NCBI GenBank assembly: GCA_027013295.1
Contig: JALUXP010000116.1
Span: 1-34,094, forward strand
From: Sulfurimonas sp.
Lineage (GTDB): Bacteria; Campylobacterota; Campylobacteria; Campylobacterales; Sulfurimonadaceae
Reading direction: 5' to 3'
DNA: 34,094 bases
The position numbers and the translations under genes are program-made. The notes under the pieces are model-generated. The model did not search any database. It was given only the letters and a program-made list of their open reading frames with translations, and was not told where the DNA came from. Positions 15,814-24,737 of this stretch are shown in pieces (the first letter of the stretch is position 1; each line of letters starts with the position of its first letter).

Positions 15814-16695
15814 TTGAATATTAGTGTACCAGCAACATCTGCTAACCTTGGTCCAGGTTTTGACTCTTTGGGTTTAGCGTTAAACCTTCGCAACAGAGTA
15901 GAGTTTCATCCATCGAAGTTTTTTAGTGTAGCCATCAAGGGTGAAGGTGAGAATAATCCTCGTTTAAAGGGAAATAATCTTTTTATAAGTATCTTTAATG
16001 ACCACTACAAAAGATTAACAGATAAATCACAAAATTTTAAATTTACATTTTATAACCAAATTCCGATGTCACGAGGTCTAGGTTCATCATCTGCTGTTAT
16101 TGTTAGTGCGATAGCATCAGCACATGAAGCAGCCGGAATCAGAGTTTCAAAAAGGAGAATCCTCAATCACGCACTTGTTTATGAATCTCATCCAGACAAC
16201 ATTACACCTGCTGTCATGGGTGGATTTAATGCGGCAACAGTTGAAAAAAATAAGGTTTTTTCTCAAAAAAAACATCTGCCAGAATATATAAAAGCAATAG
16301 TCGTTATCCCAAACAAACAGATGAATACTTCTAAATCAAGAACAGTTTTACCGAAGTCTTATTCTAAAGACAATGCTGTTTATAACCTTTCACATTCAGC
16401 ACTGAGTGTCGCTGCATTTTTCAATGAAGATTGGGAGATGCTAAAGCTTGCTTCGCATGATAGATTTCATCAAAAAGCGAGGATGAAAACCTTGCCAGAG
16501 CTTTTTACAGTGCAAAAAGTAGCGTATGAGAGTGGTGTGTTAATGAGTACACTCTCAGGAAGTGGTTCAACCTTTTTCAATATGGCATACGATGAAGATA
16601 CTGCGATGATTTCTAACAAGTTAAAGCAGAAATTTCCAGATTTTGTAGTTAAAATATTGGATTTTGACAATAATGGTCTAATAATAGAGCGTTAG
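15814..16695 (+). CDS. thrB: Homoserine kinase
   Basis: GHMP-family kinase that phosphorylates homoserine for threonine synthesis. The 293 residues fit. The N-terminus [19 protein letters not shown] is the standard opening, the ATP loop [12 protein letters not shown] lies near 83-94, and the C-terminal LSGSGSTFF motif near 245 completes the active site. The start is TTG with AGGAAGAAG just upstream; there is no alternative before the conserved opening. Its neighbours have unrelated pathways, a conserved mixed operon in this phylum. Confidence 0.95.
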   Translation: MNISVPATSANLGPGFDSLGLALNLRNRVEFHPSKFFSVAIKGEGENNPRLKGNNLFISIFNDHYKRLTDKSQNFKFTFYNQIPMSRGLGSSSAVIVSAIASAHEAAGIRVSKRRILNHALVYESHPDNITPAVMGGFNAATVEKNKVFSQKKHLPEYIKAIVVIPNKQMNTSKSRTVLPKSYSKDNAVYNLSHSALSVAAFFNEDWEMLKLASHDRFHQKARMKTLPELFTVQKVAYESGVLMSTLSGSGSTFFNMAYDEDTAMISNKLKQKFPDFVVKILDFDNNGLIIER

Positions 16696-16724
16696 CCTAT
16701 TAATAAAAGTAAGTTTTAGATATA

Positions 16725-16982
16725 ATGGCAAAAAAATTTCATCGTATAACTAGAATGTGTATCTCATGTCGAGATAAACAATCTCAAAGTGAACTCCTAA
16801 GACTCAGATGTAGCGAAGGCTCATTGGAGAGATATAGTGGAGTTGGAAGAACTTTTTATTTGTGTGGTAGTTGTTTAAAAGATGAAAAAAAACTAACACG
16901 CTCACTAATGCGCCAGTGTAAAAGTGGCGATAAAGATAGACTAATGAATAAACTAAAGGAGATCATCACTGATGATAGATAA
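16725..16982 (+). CDS. ylxR: YlxR (DUF448) family RNA-binding protein with two CxxC pairs
   Basis: Small basic protein of 85 residues. [19 protein letters not shown] is the YlxR signature near the N-terminus. A second pair, YLCGSC (about 46-51), follows, so four cysteines could form a metal site. Members lie with infB and nusA in many bacteria and are thought to act on RNA. The gene sits directly before infB and overlaps it by 11 bases. No clear ribosome site precedes the ATG; the preceding bases read TATAATG, so the start codon falls within a TATAAT-like string. Translation may depend on readthrough from thrB. Confidence 0.88.
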   Translation: MAKKFHRITRMCISCRDKQSQSELLRLRCSEGSLERYSGVGRTFYLCGSCLKDEKKLTRSLMRQCKSGDKDRLMNKLKEIITDDR

Positions 16983-19569
16983 AGTTAGAGTACATGAAGT
17001 TGCACTAGAGATGGGTATTGCTTCAAAAGAAGTTATAAATAAAGCAACAGAGATGGGTATAGAAGTAAAATCTGCTCAAAGTACCGTAAGCATGGAACAG
17101 GCTGAAAAAATAATGAATTACATTATGAATGGTGAACTAGCAACACCTAAGGCTGATAAAAAACCTGCAAAAACTTCTAAGAAAGAAGAAGCTCCTAAAG
17201 AAGAAGTTCAAGCTATAGATGAAACAAAAGTAGAAGTTGCTAAAGTCGAAACTGAAGCTCCTAAAGAAGAAATTAAAAAAGATGAAGTGACTGAAGTTGA
17301 AAAACCAGTTGCAAAGCAACAAGAAGTGCCAACACCTGTTGTGGGAAAATCTAAAGCAACTGCTGGCATAAAAACTGTTCAAGTACCTAAGCTGAAAAAA
17401 TCTGGTTTAAAGATAGTTAAAAAGAGAAAACCAAAAGTAGAAGAAAACTACAACCTCCCAACCAAGCAAGCCTCAGTCTCTTCCTATGGAAAGATGAGTG
17501 CTGAAGTTTTAGAAGAACTTGCTTCAAAGAAAAAGAGTAAACAAAGAAAAGAGACTACTAAGAAGCAAGGACAAGGTCAAAGAATAGATATCTTTGGTGG
17601 TTCCATGAGTGATGTATCTATGGACATGAGCGACCAAGTAACGCTTTTAGATTTAAACTCAACTGAAAGAGCCCCTCTTCCTGTAGAAGAACCAAGAAAG
17701 CCTCGAGCTCCTAGACCAGCTGGTAGAAATGCAAATAAAAAACAAGCACCAAGAGGAAGAAGAGTCTCTCGTGATAAGCGTAAAAAATATGTTAAAGCAA
17801 CCCAAGAAGAAGAGATTGTAACTTATGTAGAGATTCCTGAGGATATTCGTGTATATGAGTTTGCTGAGAAACTTAAGCGACCAATATCAGATATTATCAA
17901 AGTGCTTTTCGATCTTGGTATGATGATGACTAAAAATGACTTTTTAGGCAATGATGAGATAGAGATTTTATCTGAAGAGTTTGATGTAGAAGTAACTATT
18001 GTCGATCCTAAAGATGAGTTTACGCAAAAAGTAGAAGATATTGAAGAAGATCCAGAAGCGACTGAGAGACCACCTGTTATTACGATCATGGGGCATGTTG
18101 ATCACGGTAAAACTTCACTTTTAGATGCTATCCGTAATGCAAAAGTAGCAGATGGCGAGTCTGGTGGAATCACACAACATATTGGTGCATATACTATTGA
18201 ACAAAACAAAAAAGCGATCACCTTTATAGATACACCAGGTCATGCAGCTTTCTCTCACATGAGACAGCGTGGTGCAGACATAACAGATATTATTGTTATT
18301 GTTGTTGCAGCAGATGATGGTGTAAAACCTCAAACAAAAGAGGTTATTAAACTTGCAAAAGAATCTAAAAAGCCAGTTATCGTTGCACTTAATAAAATGG
18401 ATAAAGAAACAGCACAGCCAGATTTAGTAAAAGGTCAAATGGCTGAGTTAGATATGAATCCTGCTGATTGGGGTGGGGAAGTAGAGTTTATCCCTGTATC
18501 CGCGAAAAGTGGTATGGGACTTGATGACTTGCTAGAAAACATTCTTTTAACTGCAGAAGTGCTTGAACTTAAAGCCAATGAGAAAGCAATGGCTAAAGCA
18601 TCTGTTGTTGAAGCTTCACTAGAAAAAGGTCGTGGACCAGTTGCAACGGTAATCGTACAAAATGGTACGCTTAAGGTTGGCGACTATGTCGTGTGTGGAT
18701 CTTCGTATGGTCGTATTAAAGCACTTATAGATGAAAACAATAAGCAGATTAAACATATTGGACCGAGTCATACAGCACAAGTAGCAGGTTTAAGCGAAGT
18801 TCCATCTTCTGGCGAAACTTTGAGTGTAATGGCTAGTGACAAAGAAGCAAAAGAATATGCAATGAAAAGACATGAATATGATAGACATAAAGAGCTTTCA
18901 CATTCAACTAAATCAACGCTAGAAGATATGACTTCAATGATAGCAGAAGGTAAACTAAAATCTCTTAAAATTGTTCTGAAAACTGATGTTCACGGTACAC
19001 TCGAAGCACTAAGATCTTCGCTCAATGAGCTTAGAAATGAAGAGGTTAAGGTTAATGTTATATCAGCTGGTGTTGGTGGTATAACTGAAAATGATGTAGA
19101 ACTTGCAAGTGCAAGTGAAAACTGTATACTCCTTGGTTTCAATATCCGTCCAACTGGTTCTGTAAAAGCCCTTGCAAAACAAAGAGGTATAGAGATTAGA
19201 AACTACTCTATTATCTATCAACTTCTTGATGATGTGACTGGTATGCTTACAGGTATGATGGCTCCAAAATACAATGAAGAAAATACTGGTCAAGCAGATG
19301 TTAAAGATACTTTCAAAATACCAAAAGGTATGATAGCTGGTTGTACAGTGGTCGATGGTAAGCTTATCCGTGGTGGACTTGTTCGCGTTATCCGTGATGG
19401 TGTAGTTATCCATGAAGGTGAACTTACATCACTTAAACGCTTCAAAGATGATGTCCAAGAGGTTGGAAATGGTTACGAGTGTGGTGTTGGTATCAAAGGT
19501 TATGATGATGTTATCGTTGGTGATGTTATAGAAACATTTAAGCGTGTTGAGCAAAAAATAACACTCTAA
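16972..19569 (+). CDS. infB: Translation initiation factor IF-2
   Basis: GTPase that brings initiator tRNA to the 30S subunit. The 865 residues comprise an IF2_N helix module (about 1-50), a long Lys/Glu-rich low-complexity linker with a basic RGRR-type patch (about 50-275), a second IF2_N module (about 280-345), the G domain from about 365, and the C-terminal barrels and tRNA-binding domain. G motifs are GHVDHGKTS (about 371), DTPGHAAF and NKMDK. AAGGAG lies 11 bases before the ATG. It heads the ribosome-biogenesis trio with rbfA and rimP, each 2 bases from the next. Confidence 0.98.
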   Translation: MIDKVRVHEVALEMGIASKEVINKATEMGIEVKSAQSTVSMEQAEKIMNYIMNGELATPKADKKPAKTSKKEEAPKEEVQAIDETKVEVAKVETEAPKEEIKKDEVTEVEKPVAKQQEVPTPVVGKSKATAGIKTVQVPKLKKSGLKIVKKRKPKVEENYNLPTKQASVSSYGKMSAEVLEELASKKKSKQRKETTKKQGQGQRIDIFGGSMSDVSMDMSDQVTLLDLNSTERAPLPVEEPRKPRAPRPAGRNANKKQAPRGRRVSRDKRKKYVKATQEEEIVTYVEIPEDIRVYEFAEKLKRPISDIIKVLFDLGMMMTKNDFLGNDEIEILSEEFDVEVTIVDPKDEFTQKVEDIEEDPEATERPPVITIMGHVDHGKTSLLDAIRNAKVADGESGGITQHIGAYTIEQNKKAITFIDTPGHAAFSHMRQRGADITDIIVIVVAADDGVKPQTKEVIKLAKESKKPVIVALNKMDKETAQPDLVKGQMAELDMNPADWGGEVEFIPVSAKSGMGLDDLLENILLTAEVLELKANEKAMAKASVVEASLEKGRGPVATVIVQNGTLKVGDYVVCGSSYGRIKALIDENNKQIKHIGPSHTAQVAGLSEVPSSGETLSVMASDKEAKEYAMKRHEYDRHKELSHSTKSTLEDMTSMIAEGKLKSLKIVLKTDVHGTLEALRSSLNELRNEEVKVNVISAGVGGITENDVELASASENCILLGFNIRPTGSVKALAKQRGIEIRNYSIIYQLLDDVTGMLTGMMAPKYNEENTGQADVKDTFKIPKGMIAGCTVVDGKLIRGGLVRVIRDGVVIHEGELTSLKRFKDDVQEVGNGYECGVGIKGYDDVIVGDVIETFKRVEQKITL

Positions 19570-19571
19570 CG

Positions 19572-19922
19572 ATGACAGAAGCTGCAATAAAAATAAAGCG
19601 TACAGAATCAATTCTTGTCGAGTTGATTCCTGAAGCCCTCTCTACTCTTAATGATAAACGACTTCATGAGATTGGTATTATAGAAGTTATTTGTTCCAAA
19701 GGGAGAAGTGACGCAAAAGTTTACATTGACCCATCCTTTTATACTGAGGATGAAAAAAAAATCTATCTCAAACAACTACGAAAGGCAAGACCAATTGTAG
19801 AAGATTATTGTATGAAAGATCAAGGTTGGTTTAAGTGTCCAAAACTTGCATTTATTTTTGATGAACAGCTTAAAAAAACACAAACCATAGAAGAACTTTT
19901 TAAAAAAATTGCCAAGGACTAA
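19572..19922 (+). CDS. rbfA: Ribosome-binding factor A
   Basis: KH-type protein that helps mature the 5' end of 16S rRNA in the 30S subunit. The 116 residues are typical. The C-terminal RKARPIVEDYC...KCPKLAFIFDEQLKKTQTIEELF stretch matches the LRP.L.F..D family pattern, with unusual Cys residues. No ribosome site is evident; it starts 2 bases after the infB stop and is probably translationally coupled. The infB-rbfA-rimP order supports the call. Confidence 0.9.
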   Translation: MTEAAIKIKRTESILVELIPEALSTLNDKRLHEIGIIEVICSKGRSDAKVYIDPSFYTEDEKKIYLKQLRKARPIVEDYCMKDQGWFKCPKLAFIFDEQLKKTQTIEELFKKIAKD

Positions 19923-19924
19923 TC

Positions 19925-20371
19925 ATGAGTTTAGAATCTGATATAAAATCATTAGTAAAATCAGTTAATATGGAACTTTATGATATCTCAACAGTAAGTG
20001 AGTTTGAAGAAACTATCTACCGCATAAGTGTACTCTCTTCTGAGATAGTTGACGATAAACGCTCCTCTGTAGGGCTTGATGAGTGTGCAAATCTTAGTCG
20101 TATGATATCGCCACTTTTAGATGTTACACCTCCAGTTTCTGGTGATTATCGTCTCGAAGTTGGGAGTGCTGGTATAGAGAGAAAATTAAATACTTTGAAG
20201 CAATTCTCTCTCTCCATTGGTGAAAAGTTATCCCTTGTATTAGAAGGTAAGATAAAAGTAAAAGCTACTCTTCTCAAAGTAAAAGATAGCAAAATATTTT
20301 TAGATGATGAAGAATACAAAGAGATAGATTATTCACAAATACTTAAAGCAAAAACATATTTTGAATGGTAA
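19925..20371 (+). CDS. rimP: Ribosome maturation factor RimP
   Basis: Assists assembly of the 30S subunit. The 148 residues hold the RimP pattern: an N-terminal alpha/beta domain with GLDECANLSRMISPLLD (about 48-64), then DYRLEVGSAGIERKL (about 74-88), equivalent to the YxLEVSSPGLDRPL motif, and a C-terminal SH3-like part. It overlaps ribD by 7 bases. Confidence 0.92.
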   Translation: MSLESDIKSLVKSVNMELYDISTVSEFEETIYRISVLSSEIVDDKRSSVGLDECANLSRMISPLLDVTPPVSGDYRLEVGSAGIERKLNTLKQFSLSIGEKLSLVLEGKIKVKATLLKVKDSKIFLDDEEYKEIDYSQILKAKTYFEW

Positions 20372-21384
20372 CTTTAGGCGATAATTCATTTTATATGAAA
20401 CTTGCTCTTGATGCGGCATGGAAGTATCAGGGTCTTACCTATCCTAATCCTGCTGTTGGTTGTTGTCTTGTAGGATCTCATGGTGAGATTCTCAGTGTAC
20501 AAGCACATCAAAAAGCTGGTTTTGCACATGCCGAAGTCTTAGCTTTACAATCAGCATACTATAAACTTACGGGCGATGCTTTTATATTAGACTTAAGTGT
20601 GTCCAGTGATATTCATGATTATCTTATAGCACATCATAAGGGTATCTTTAGGCAATGTTCACTTTATACAACACTTGAACCTTGTTCTCATATTGGCAAA
20701 ACACCCTCTTGTGCTACCCTTGTATCTAAACTTGCTATCTCAAAAGTATATGTAGGAAGTGAAGATTTTAATCCTAAGGCTTCAAAAGGAAATGCTCTCT
20801 TGAGTGCATCAGGTGTTCAGGTTGAATGTGGGGTGCTAAAAGATGAGTGCGATGCACTTCTTGAGCCATTTAAAAAATTTCAAACTAAAAATTTTGTATT
20901 TTTCAAATGGGCACAGAGACTTAATGGTACTTTAGACAAGGGAATAATCACTTCAAAATCTTCTAGAAAACTTGTGCATCAAATGCGTGGTGTTTGTGAT
21001 CTGATGGTTGTTGGGGGTGAGACAGTAAGAGAGGATAGACCAAGGCTTGATGCAAGACTTGCAAATGCTAAAGCTCCTGATGTCTTTATATATTCACGCG
21101 AAAAAGAGTTTGACCAAACTATCCCTCTTTTTCATGTACAGGAACGAAAAGTCATCATCTCAGATAACTTTGATGCCTTAAGTGGGTATAAAAATATCAT
21201 GATTGAGGGTGGGTCTCAGATGTACAAACTCACTCGTGATATTACGGATATCTATCTTGTTTTTATTGCTCCAAAATTTGGTGGAAAAACAGGAATGCAA
21301 GAGATTGAAGATGAGTTTGAGATTTTAAATCTATATCAAGAGACGCAAGATATAATTATGTGGACAAAAAGGTTAAATAAATAA
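20365..21384 (+). CDS. ribD: Bifunctional riboflavin biosynthesis deaminase/reductase with an insertion in the deaminase domain
   Basis: Carries out deamination and reduction of the pyrimidine intermediate in riboflavin synthesis. The N-terminal deaminase domain has TYPNPAVGCCLVG, the zinc-site His55-Ala-Glu57, and EPCSHIGKTPSC with C107 and C116. The C-terminal reductase domain (about 145-339) starts FVFFKWAQRLNG and holds VVGGETVREDRPRLDARL. Between HAE and the PC motif are about 50 residues, roughly 25 more than in E. coli RibD. The ATG at 20365 overlaps rimP; an ATG at 20395 is an alternative start. The last base of its stop is the first of the next ATG (TAATG). No FMN riboswitch is present. 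Confidence 0.93.
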   Translation: MVTLGDNSFYMKLALDAAWKYQGLTYPNPAVGCCLVGSHGEILSVQAHQKAGFAHAEVLALQSAYYKLTGDAFILDLSVSSDIHDYLIAHHKGIFRQCSLYTTLEPCSHIGKTPSCATLVSKLAISKVYVGSEDFNPKASKGNALLSASGVQVECGVLKDECDALLEPFKKFQTKNFVFFKWAQRLNGTLDKGIITSKSSRKLVHQMRGVCDLMVVGGETVREDRPRLDARLANAKAPDVFIYSREKEFDQTIPLFHVQERKVIISDNFDALSGYKNIMIEGGSQMYKLTRDITDIYLVFIAPKFGGKTGMQEIEDEFEILNLYQETQDIIMWTKRLNK

Positions 21385-22094
21385 TGAAAAAACAAGAAAA
21401 AATAGTATCGATGTTTGATAATATAGCACCAACTTACGATACTGCTAATCGTGTTATGAGTATGGGTGTTGATAAGTCATGGAGAAGAAAAGCTTGTGAC
21501 TTAGCATATGAATTTAGTGGTGCAGATACACTTGATAAAATCGTTGATATAGCCTGTGGTACTGGTGATATGATGGAATTTTGGAAAAATAGAGCCGAGG
21601 TAAATGGTATAGCTATCGGTGAGATAGTTGGTGTAGATCCCTCAGTTGGTATGGTAGATGTGGCACGAAAGAAATATCCCTTATTTAATTATCATATAGC
21701 ATCAGCTACTGATATCCCCCTTGAAGATGCTTCAGCAGATATCCTGAGTATCACCTACGGTATTCGCAATGTTGTCCAAAGAGAAGATGCACTCAAAGAG
21801 TTTAATCGTGTACTGAAAAAAGATGGTTTAGTTGTCATCTTGGAGTTTATGAAAAATGAAAACCCATCATCTCTTGGAAAAATTATGAATTTTTACACAA
21901 ATAAGATTTTGCCTAAAGTGGGTGGCTTTATCTCTAAAAATCTTGAAGCTTATGAGTATCTACCAAACTCTATAGAGAGTTTCTCAACTGTTGAAAATAT
22001 GCAAAATGAACTTATGGAAGCTGGTTTTGAGATGCTCTATACAAAAAGTTTTTCCATGGATATCTCTACACTCTTAATCGCTAAAAAATTATAG
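21384..22094 (+). CDS. ubiE: Menaquinone/ubiquinone C-methyltransferase
   Basis: SAM-dependent methyltransferase for the ring methylation that finishes quinone synthesis. The 236 residues fit UbiE/MenG. Visible are MFDNIAPTYDTANRVMSMGVDKSWRR at the N-terminus (split here into known segments FDNIAPTYD and DKSWRR), the SAM motif VDIACGTGDMMEF (about 53-65), SITYGIRNV and LVILEF. Campylobacterota use menaquinone, so menaquinone is the likely product. The probable futalosine-pathway deaminase at 24737 supports this. It shares one base with ribD and ends 9 bases before xseA. Confidence 0.92.
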   Translation: MKKQEKIVSMFDNIAPTYDTANRVMSMGVDKSWRRKACDLAYEFSGADTLDKIVDIACGTGDMMEFWKNRAEVNGIAIGEIVGVDPSVGMVDVARKKYPLFNYHIASATDIPLEDASADILSITYGIRNVVQREDALKEFNRVLKKDGLVVILEFMKNENPSSLGKIMNFYTNKILPKVGGFISKNLEAYEYLPNSIESFSTVENMQNELMEAGFEMLYTKSFSMDISTLLIAKKL

Positions 22095-22103
22095 ATACAA
22101 TAT

Positions 22104-23291
22104 ATGCAGACGCTTAGTGTATCATCTCTCAATGAACAGATAAAGACACTCTTAGAAACAAGTTTTACCCGTGTTTTTGTTGAGGGTGAGCTTTCTCGCA
22201 TCACTTATCACAATAGTGGACATATTTATTTTACACTCAAAGATAGTGCATCAGCTATTAGTGCAGTGATGTTTAGAGGGAATGCTTCAAAGTTAAAGTT
22301 TACTTTAGAAGAGGGGATGAAAGTTATCCTTGATGGTGCTATTACTCTTTACAAACCTCGTGGAACATACCAAATAAACTGTTTTACTATTGAACCAGCT
22401 GGACAAGGGGCACTCGCTCTGGCTTATGAACAGCTCAAACAAAAACTGCAAGCTCAAGGTTATTTTGCTAAGGAACTTAAAAAACAACTTCCAAGATTTC
22501 CAAGAAAAATAGCTCTTGTTACTTCTGCCACAGGAGCAGCTCTCCAAGATATGCTTAAAGTTGCACAAAATAGATACCGAGATATTGAGATAGATATCTA
22601 TGATGCTTTAGTTCAAGGAGAGAGTGCATCTAGTTCCATAGTTGAAGCTATACAACTCGCAGATACAAAAGCTTATGACATCATCATAGTTGGGCGTGGT
22701 GGTGGAAGCATAGAAGACTTATGGGCATTTAACGAGGAGATAGTGGCAGATGCCATCTACAATGCATCTACCCCAATCATCTCTGCTGTTGGGCACGAGA
22801 TAGATAGTGTGATAAGTGATTTTGTAGCGGATCTAAGAGCTCCAACTCCAAGTGCAGCGATGCAAATGTGTCTGCCAGATACAAATGAGTTATTGCAATA
22901 TTTAGACACAATCTCAAATCAGTTTGCTACACATACTGCACAAAAGTTACAGGCAAAATTGCAAGAGATAGAGCATCTAAAAAGTCTTTACGCCCAAAAT
23001 TCTATAGATACTAAAATAACACAAAAACTCCAAGAGATACAATCTTTGAAACAAAATTATTCCTATGTTGTTGATAATTTACTTAAAGTTGCACAAAATC
23101 AAGTTCAAAGCTTAAGAAAAATGCTAGAATCATCCCATCCAAAATTTAAAGTAAAAAAAGGCTTTGCACAGGTATCACAAAACTCTCAAGTGATAAGTAT
23201 AGAGAGTTTAGATGTTGATGATGAGTTTGAGTTGATGAGCGACACTCTCAAGCTAAGTGCTAAAGTTCTTAAAAAGGAAAATATACTATGA
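22104..23291 (+). CDS. xseA: Exodeoxyribonuclease VII large subunit
   Basis: Large subunit of the nuclease that degrades single-stranded DNA from both ends. The 395 residues include the N-terminal OB-fold (about 1-100, with FVEGELSRITYHNSGHIYF-type sequence), the catalytic core with PRKIALVTSATGAALQDML and the signature GRGGGSIEDLWAFNEE (about 198-213), then a coiled-coil region (about 270-345) and a short C-terminal part (FKVKKGFAQV). No xseB (small subunit) gene is visible in the window. It overlaps the FmdE-family gene by 4 bases. Confidence 0.95.
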   Translation: MQTLSVSSLNEQIKTLLETSFTRVFVEGELSRITYHNSGHIYFTLKDSASAISAVMFRGNASKLKFTLEEGMKVILDGAITLYKPRGTYQINCFTIEPAGQGALALAYEQLKQKLQAQGYFAKELKKQLPRFPRKIALVTSATGAALQDMLKVAQNRYRDIEIDIYDALVQGESASSSIVEAIQLADTKAYDIIIVGRGGGSIEDLWAFNEEIVADAIYNASTPIISAVGHEIDSVISDFVADLRAPTPSAAMQMCLPDTNELLQYLDTISNQFATHTAQKLQAKLQEIEHLKSLYAQNSIDTKITQKLQEIQSLKQNYSYVVDNLLKVAQNQVQSLRKMLESSHPKFKVKKGFAQVSQNSQVISIESLDVDDEFELMSDTLKLSAKVLKKENIL

Positions 23292-23887
23292 GTTATCCAA
23301 GTTTTTTTGATGATGTAGAAGTTATCAAAGTAGTAGATCCTCTCTCAAATGTTCTCGGTGCTTTTGAGATGGGTCTATATGAATTTAATTATATTGATGT
23401 TGTAAAGTCAGCTGGACATTCTTGCCCAACAGTATCTGGGGCATACCTCATGACAAAAGAGGCACTCAAAGCACTCTATGGTGATAAACCTGCAATGCGT
23501 GGGGATATAAAAGTAGAATTTAAAGAGGACCTAGAAGATGGTGTTGCTGGAGTTATTGGTAATGTTGTCTCACAGATTACAGGTGCTACAGATAAAAGTG
23601 GTTTTAAAGGTTTAGCAGGTAAATTTGCAAGACACTCTTTGATGGATTTTAATGCCTCTATAGCTTCGAGTGCAAAATTTACGAGTATAAGTTTAGGTAA
23701 AAGCGTAGAGGTGGTTTATGACCCTAACTCCGTGATGCCAAGCCCAGAGATGCAACCACTCATGCAAAAGATGATGAGTGGACAAGCAGAGCCTTCAGAG
23801 ATAAAAGAGTTTGGTACACTGTGGCAAGATAGAGTAAAGCGTATCTTTGAGAACACCTCTTCGGTGATTACTTTAATACCAAACTAG
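23288..23887 (+). CDS. FmdE-family protein, function unknown
   Basis: A 199-residue soluble protein. AGHSCPTVSGAYLMTKEAL (about residues 42-60) matches the GHxCPG...G motif of the FmdE domain, named after a subunit found with formylmethanofuran dehydrogenase. Here it is a stand-alone gene with no methanogen-type partner, and the Cys-rich zinc ribbon seen in some longer FmdE proteins is absent. The His-x-Cys pair could bind a metal. It overlaps xseA by 4 bases and its 3' end overlaps the convergent sppA gene by 20 bases. Actual role unknown. Confidence 0.7.
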   Translation: MSYPSFFDDVEVIKVVDPLSNVLGAFEMGLYEFNYIDVVKSAGHSCPTVSGAYLMTKEALKALYGDKPAMRGDIKVEFKEDLEDGVAGVIGNVVSQITGATDKSGFKGLAGKFARHSLMDFNASIASSAKFTSISLGKSVEVVYDPNSVMPSPEMQPLMQKMMSGQAEPSEIKEFGTLWQDRVKRIFENTSSVITLIPN

Positions 23888-24737
23888 GAAAATAAGTATA
23901 AAGAGCTACTGCACTTGATGCAGTAAGCTTTTTCATCAGTTTATCAAATTTATCCTCTTTGTTCCAGACTGGTGTATTTATATGTGCAAGTTCTTCAACC
24001 CTTTTTTTTGCATCGAAAATAACACCGAGTTTGTCAACTAAACCAACCTCTTTAGCTTGTGCGGCTGTAAATATATGTGCATCAGCATATTTATTACGCT
24101 CTTTAATATCAAGACCCCTTGCATCAGCTACATCTTTTGTAAACATATCGTAAGTGCCATAGAGAACTTTATTGAGTTCTTTTATTTCATAACCTTTCCA
24201 AGCTCGAACAGGTGTCCCAATCTCTTTATATTTACCTGCATGAACACCTTGGGTTTTGATGCCTATTTTACTCATAAGTTTACTCAGATCAGCACTCTGC
24301 ATAATAACACCGATGCTCCCTATCATGCTTCCTGGATTTGCGATGATTTCATCTGCCCAGATACTTGCATAATAGCTTCCACTTGCCATAGTTCCACTAG
24401 CATAAGCGACTACAGGTTTATGCTCTTTTAATCTTTTAATAGCATAAGATACCTCTACAGAGGGGGATACCGCTCCACCACCAGAACTTACATTGAGCAA
24501 GACACCTTTGATATGCTCATTTGTAGTTGCATCCTCAATCTGTGCTAAGACTTCACTAACATCCATTATTGGTCCAAATAATTTAATCTCTGTAAGATTA
24601 TTTTCTTTAAAGTCGTTTTGGGAATTTGGTGAAAAAATTAAGAAGAGAATGAGTAAAAATATCATCGCCTTGAAATGATTTTGTATGTAGCCTAGAGTGG
24701 CAGTAATAGGTGAGAATAGTTTTTTTAAAAATTGCAT
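23868..24737 (-). CDS. sppA: Signal peptide peptidase SppA (protease IV, short type)
   Basis: Inner-membrane serine protease that degrades cleaved signal peptides. The 289 residues fit the single-domain bacterial SppA. A membrane helix lies at about 23-37, followed by the periplasmic ClpP-like domain: NVSSGGGAV (82-90), the nucleophile Ser121 in SGTMASGSYYA, and the general base Lys, probably K171 in GKYKEIG. All key parts are present. It overlaps the upstream deaminase gene by one base. Campylobacter jejuni has, as I recall, the same pair next to aroQ-folK-flhF. Confidence 0.93.
   Translation of the reverse strand: MQFLKKLFSPITATLGYIQNHFKAMIFLLILFLIFSPNSQNDFKENNLTEIKLFGPIMDVSEVLAQIEDATTNEHIKGVLLNVSSGGGAVSPSVEVSYAIKRLKEHKPVVAYASGTMASGSYYASIWADEIIANPGSMIGSIGVIMQSADLSKLMSKIGIKTQGVHAGKYKEIGTPVRAWKGYEIKELNKVLYGTYDMFTKDVADARGLDIKERNKYADAHIFTAAQAKEVGLVDKLGVIFDAKKRVEELAHINTPVWNKEDKFDKLMKKLTASSAVALYTYFPSLVLK

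Noticed and set aside
17137-17500. Low-complexity Lys/Glu-rich stretch as a separate repeat element
   Set aside because: It is the normal flexible linker of IF-2 and encodes no exact DNA repeat units.
24057-24431. 124-codon frame opposite sppA, and similar long frames opposite other genes (for example 28442-28831 opposite flhG)
   Set aside because: They mirror clearly recognised genes, have no family similarity and no ribosome sites. They arise from codon bias.
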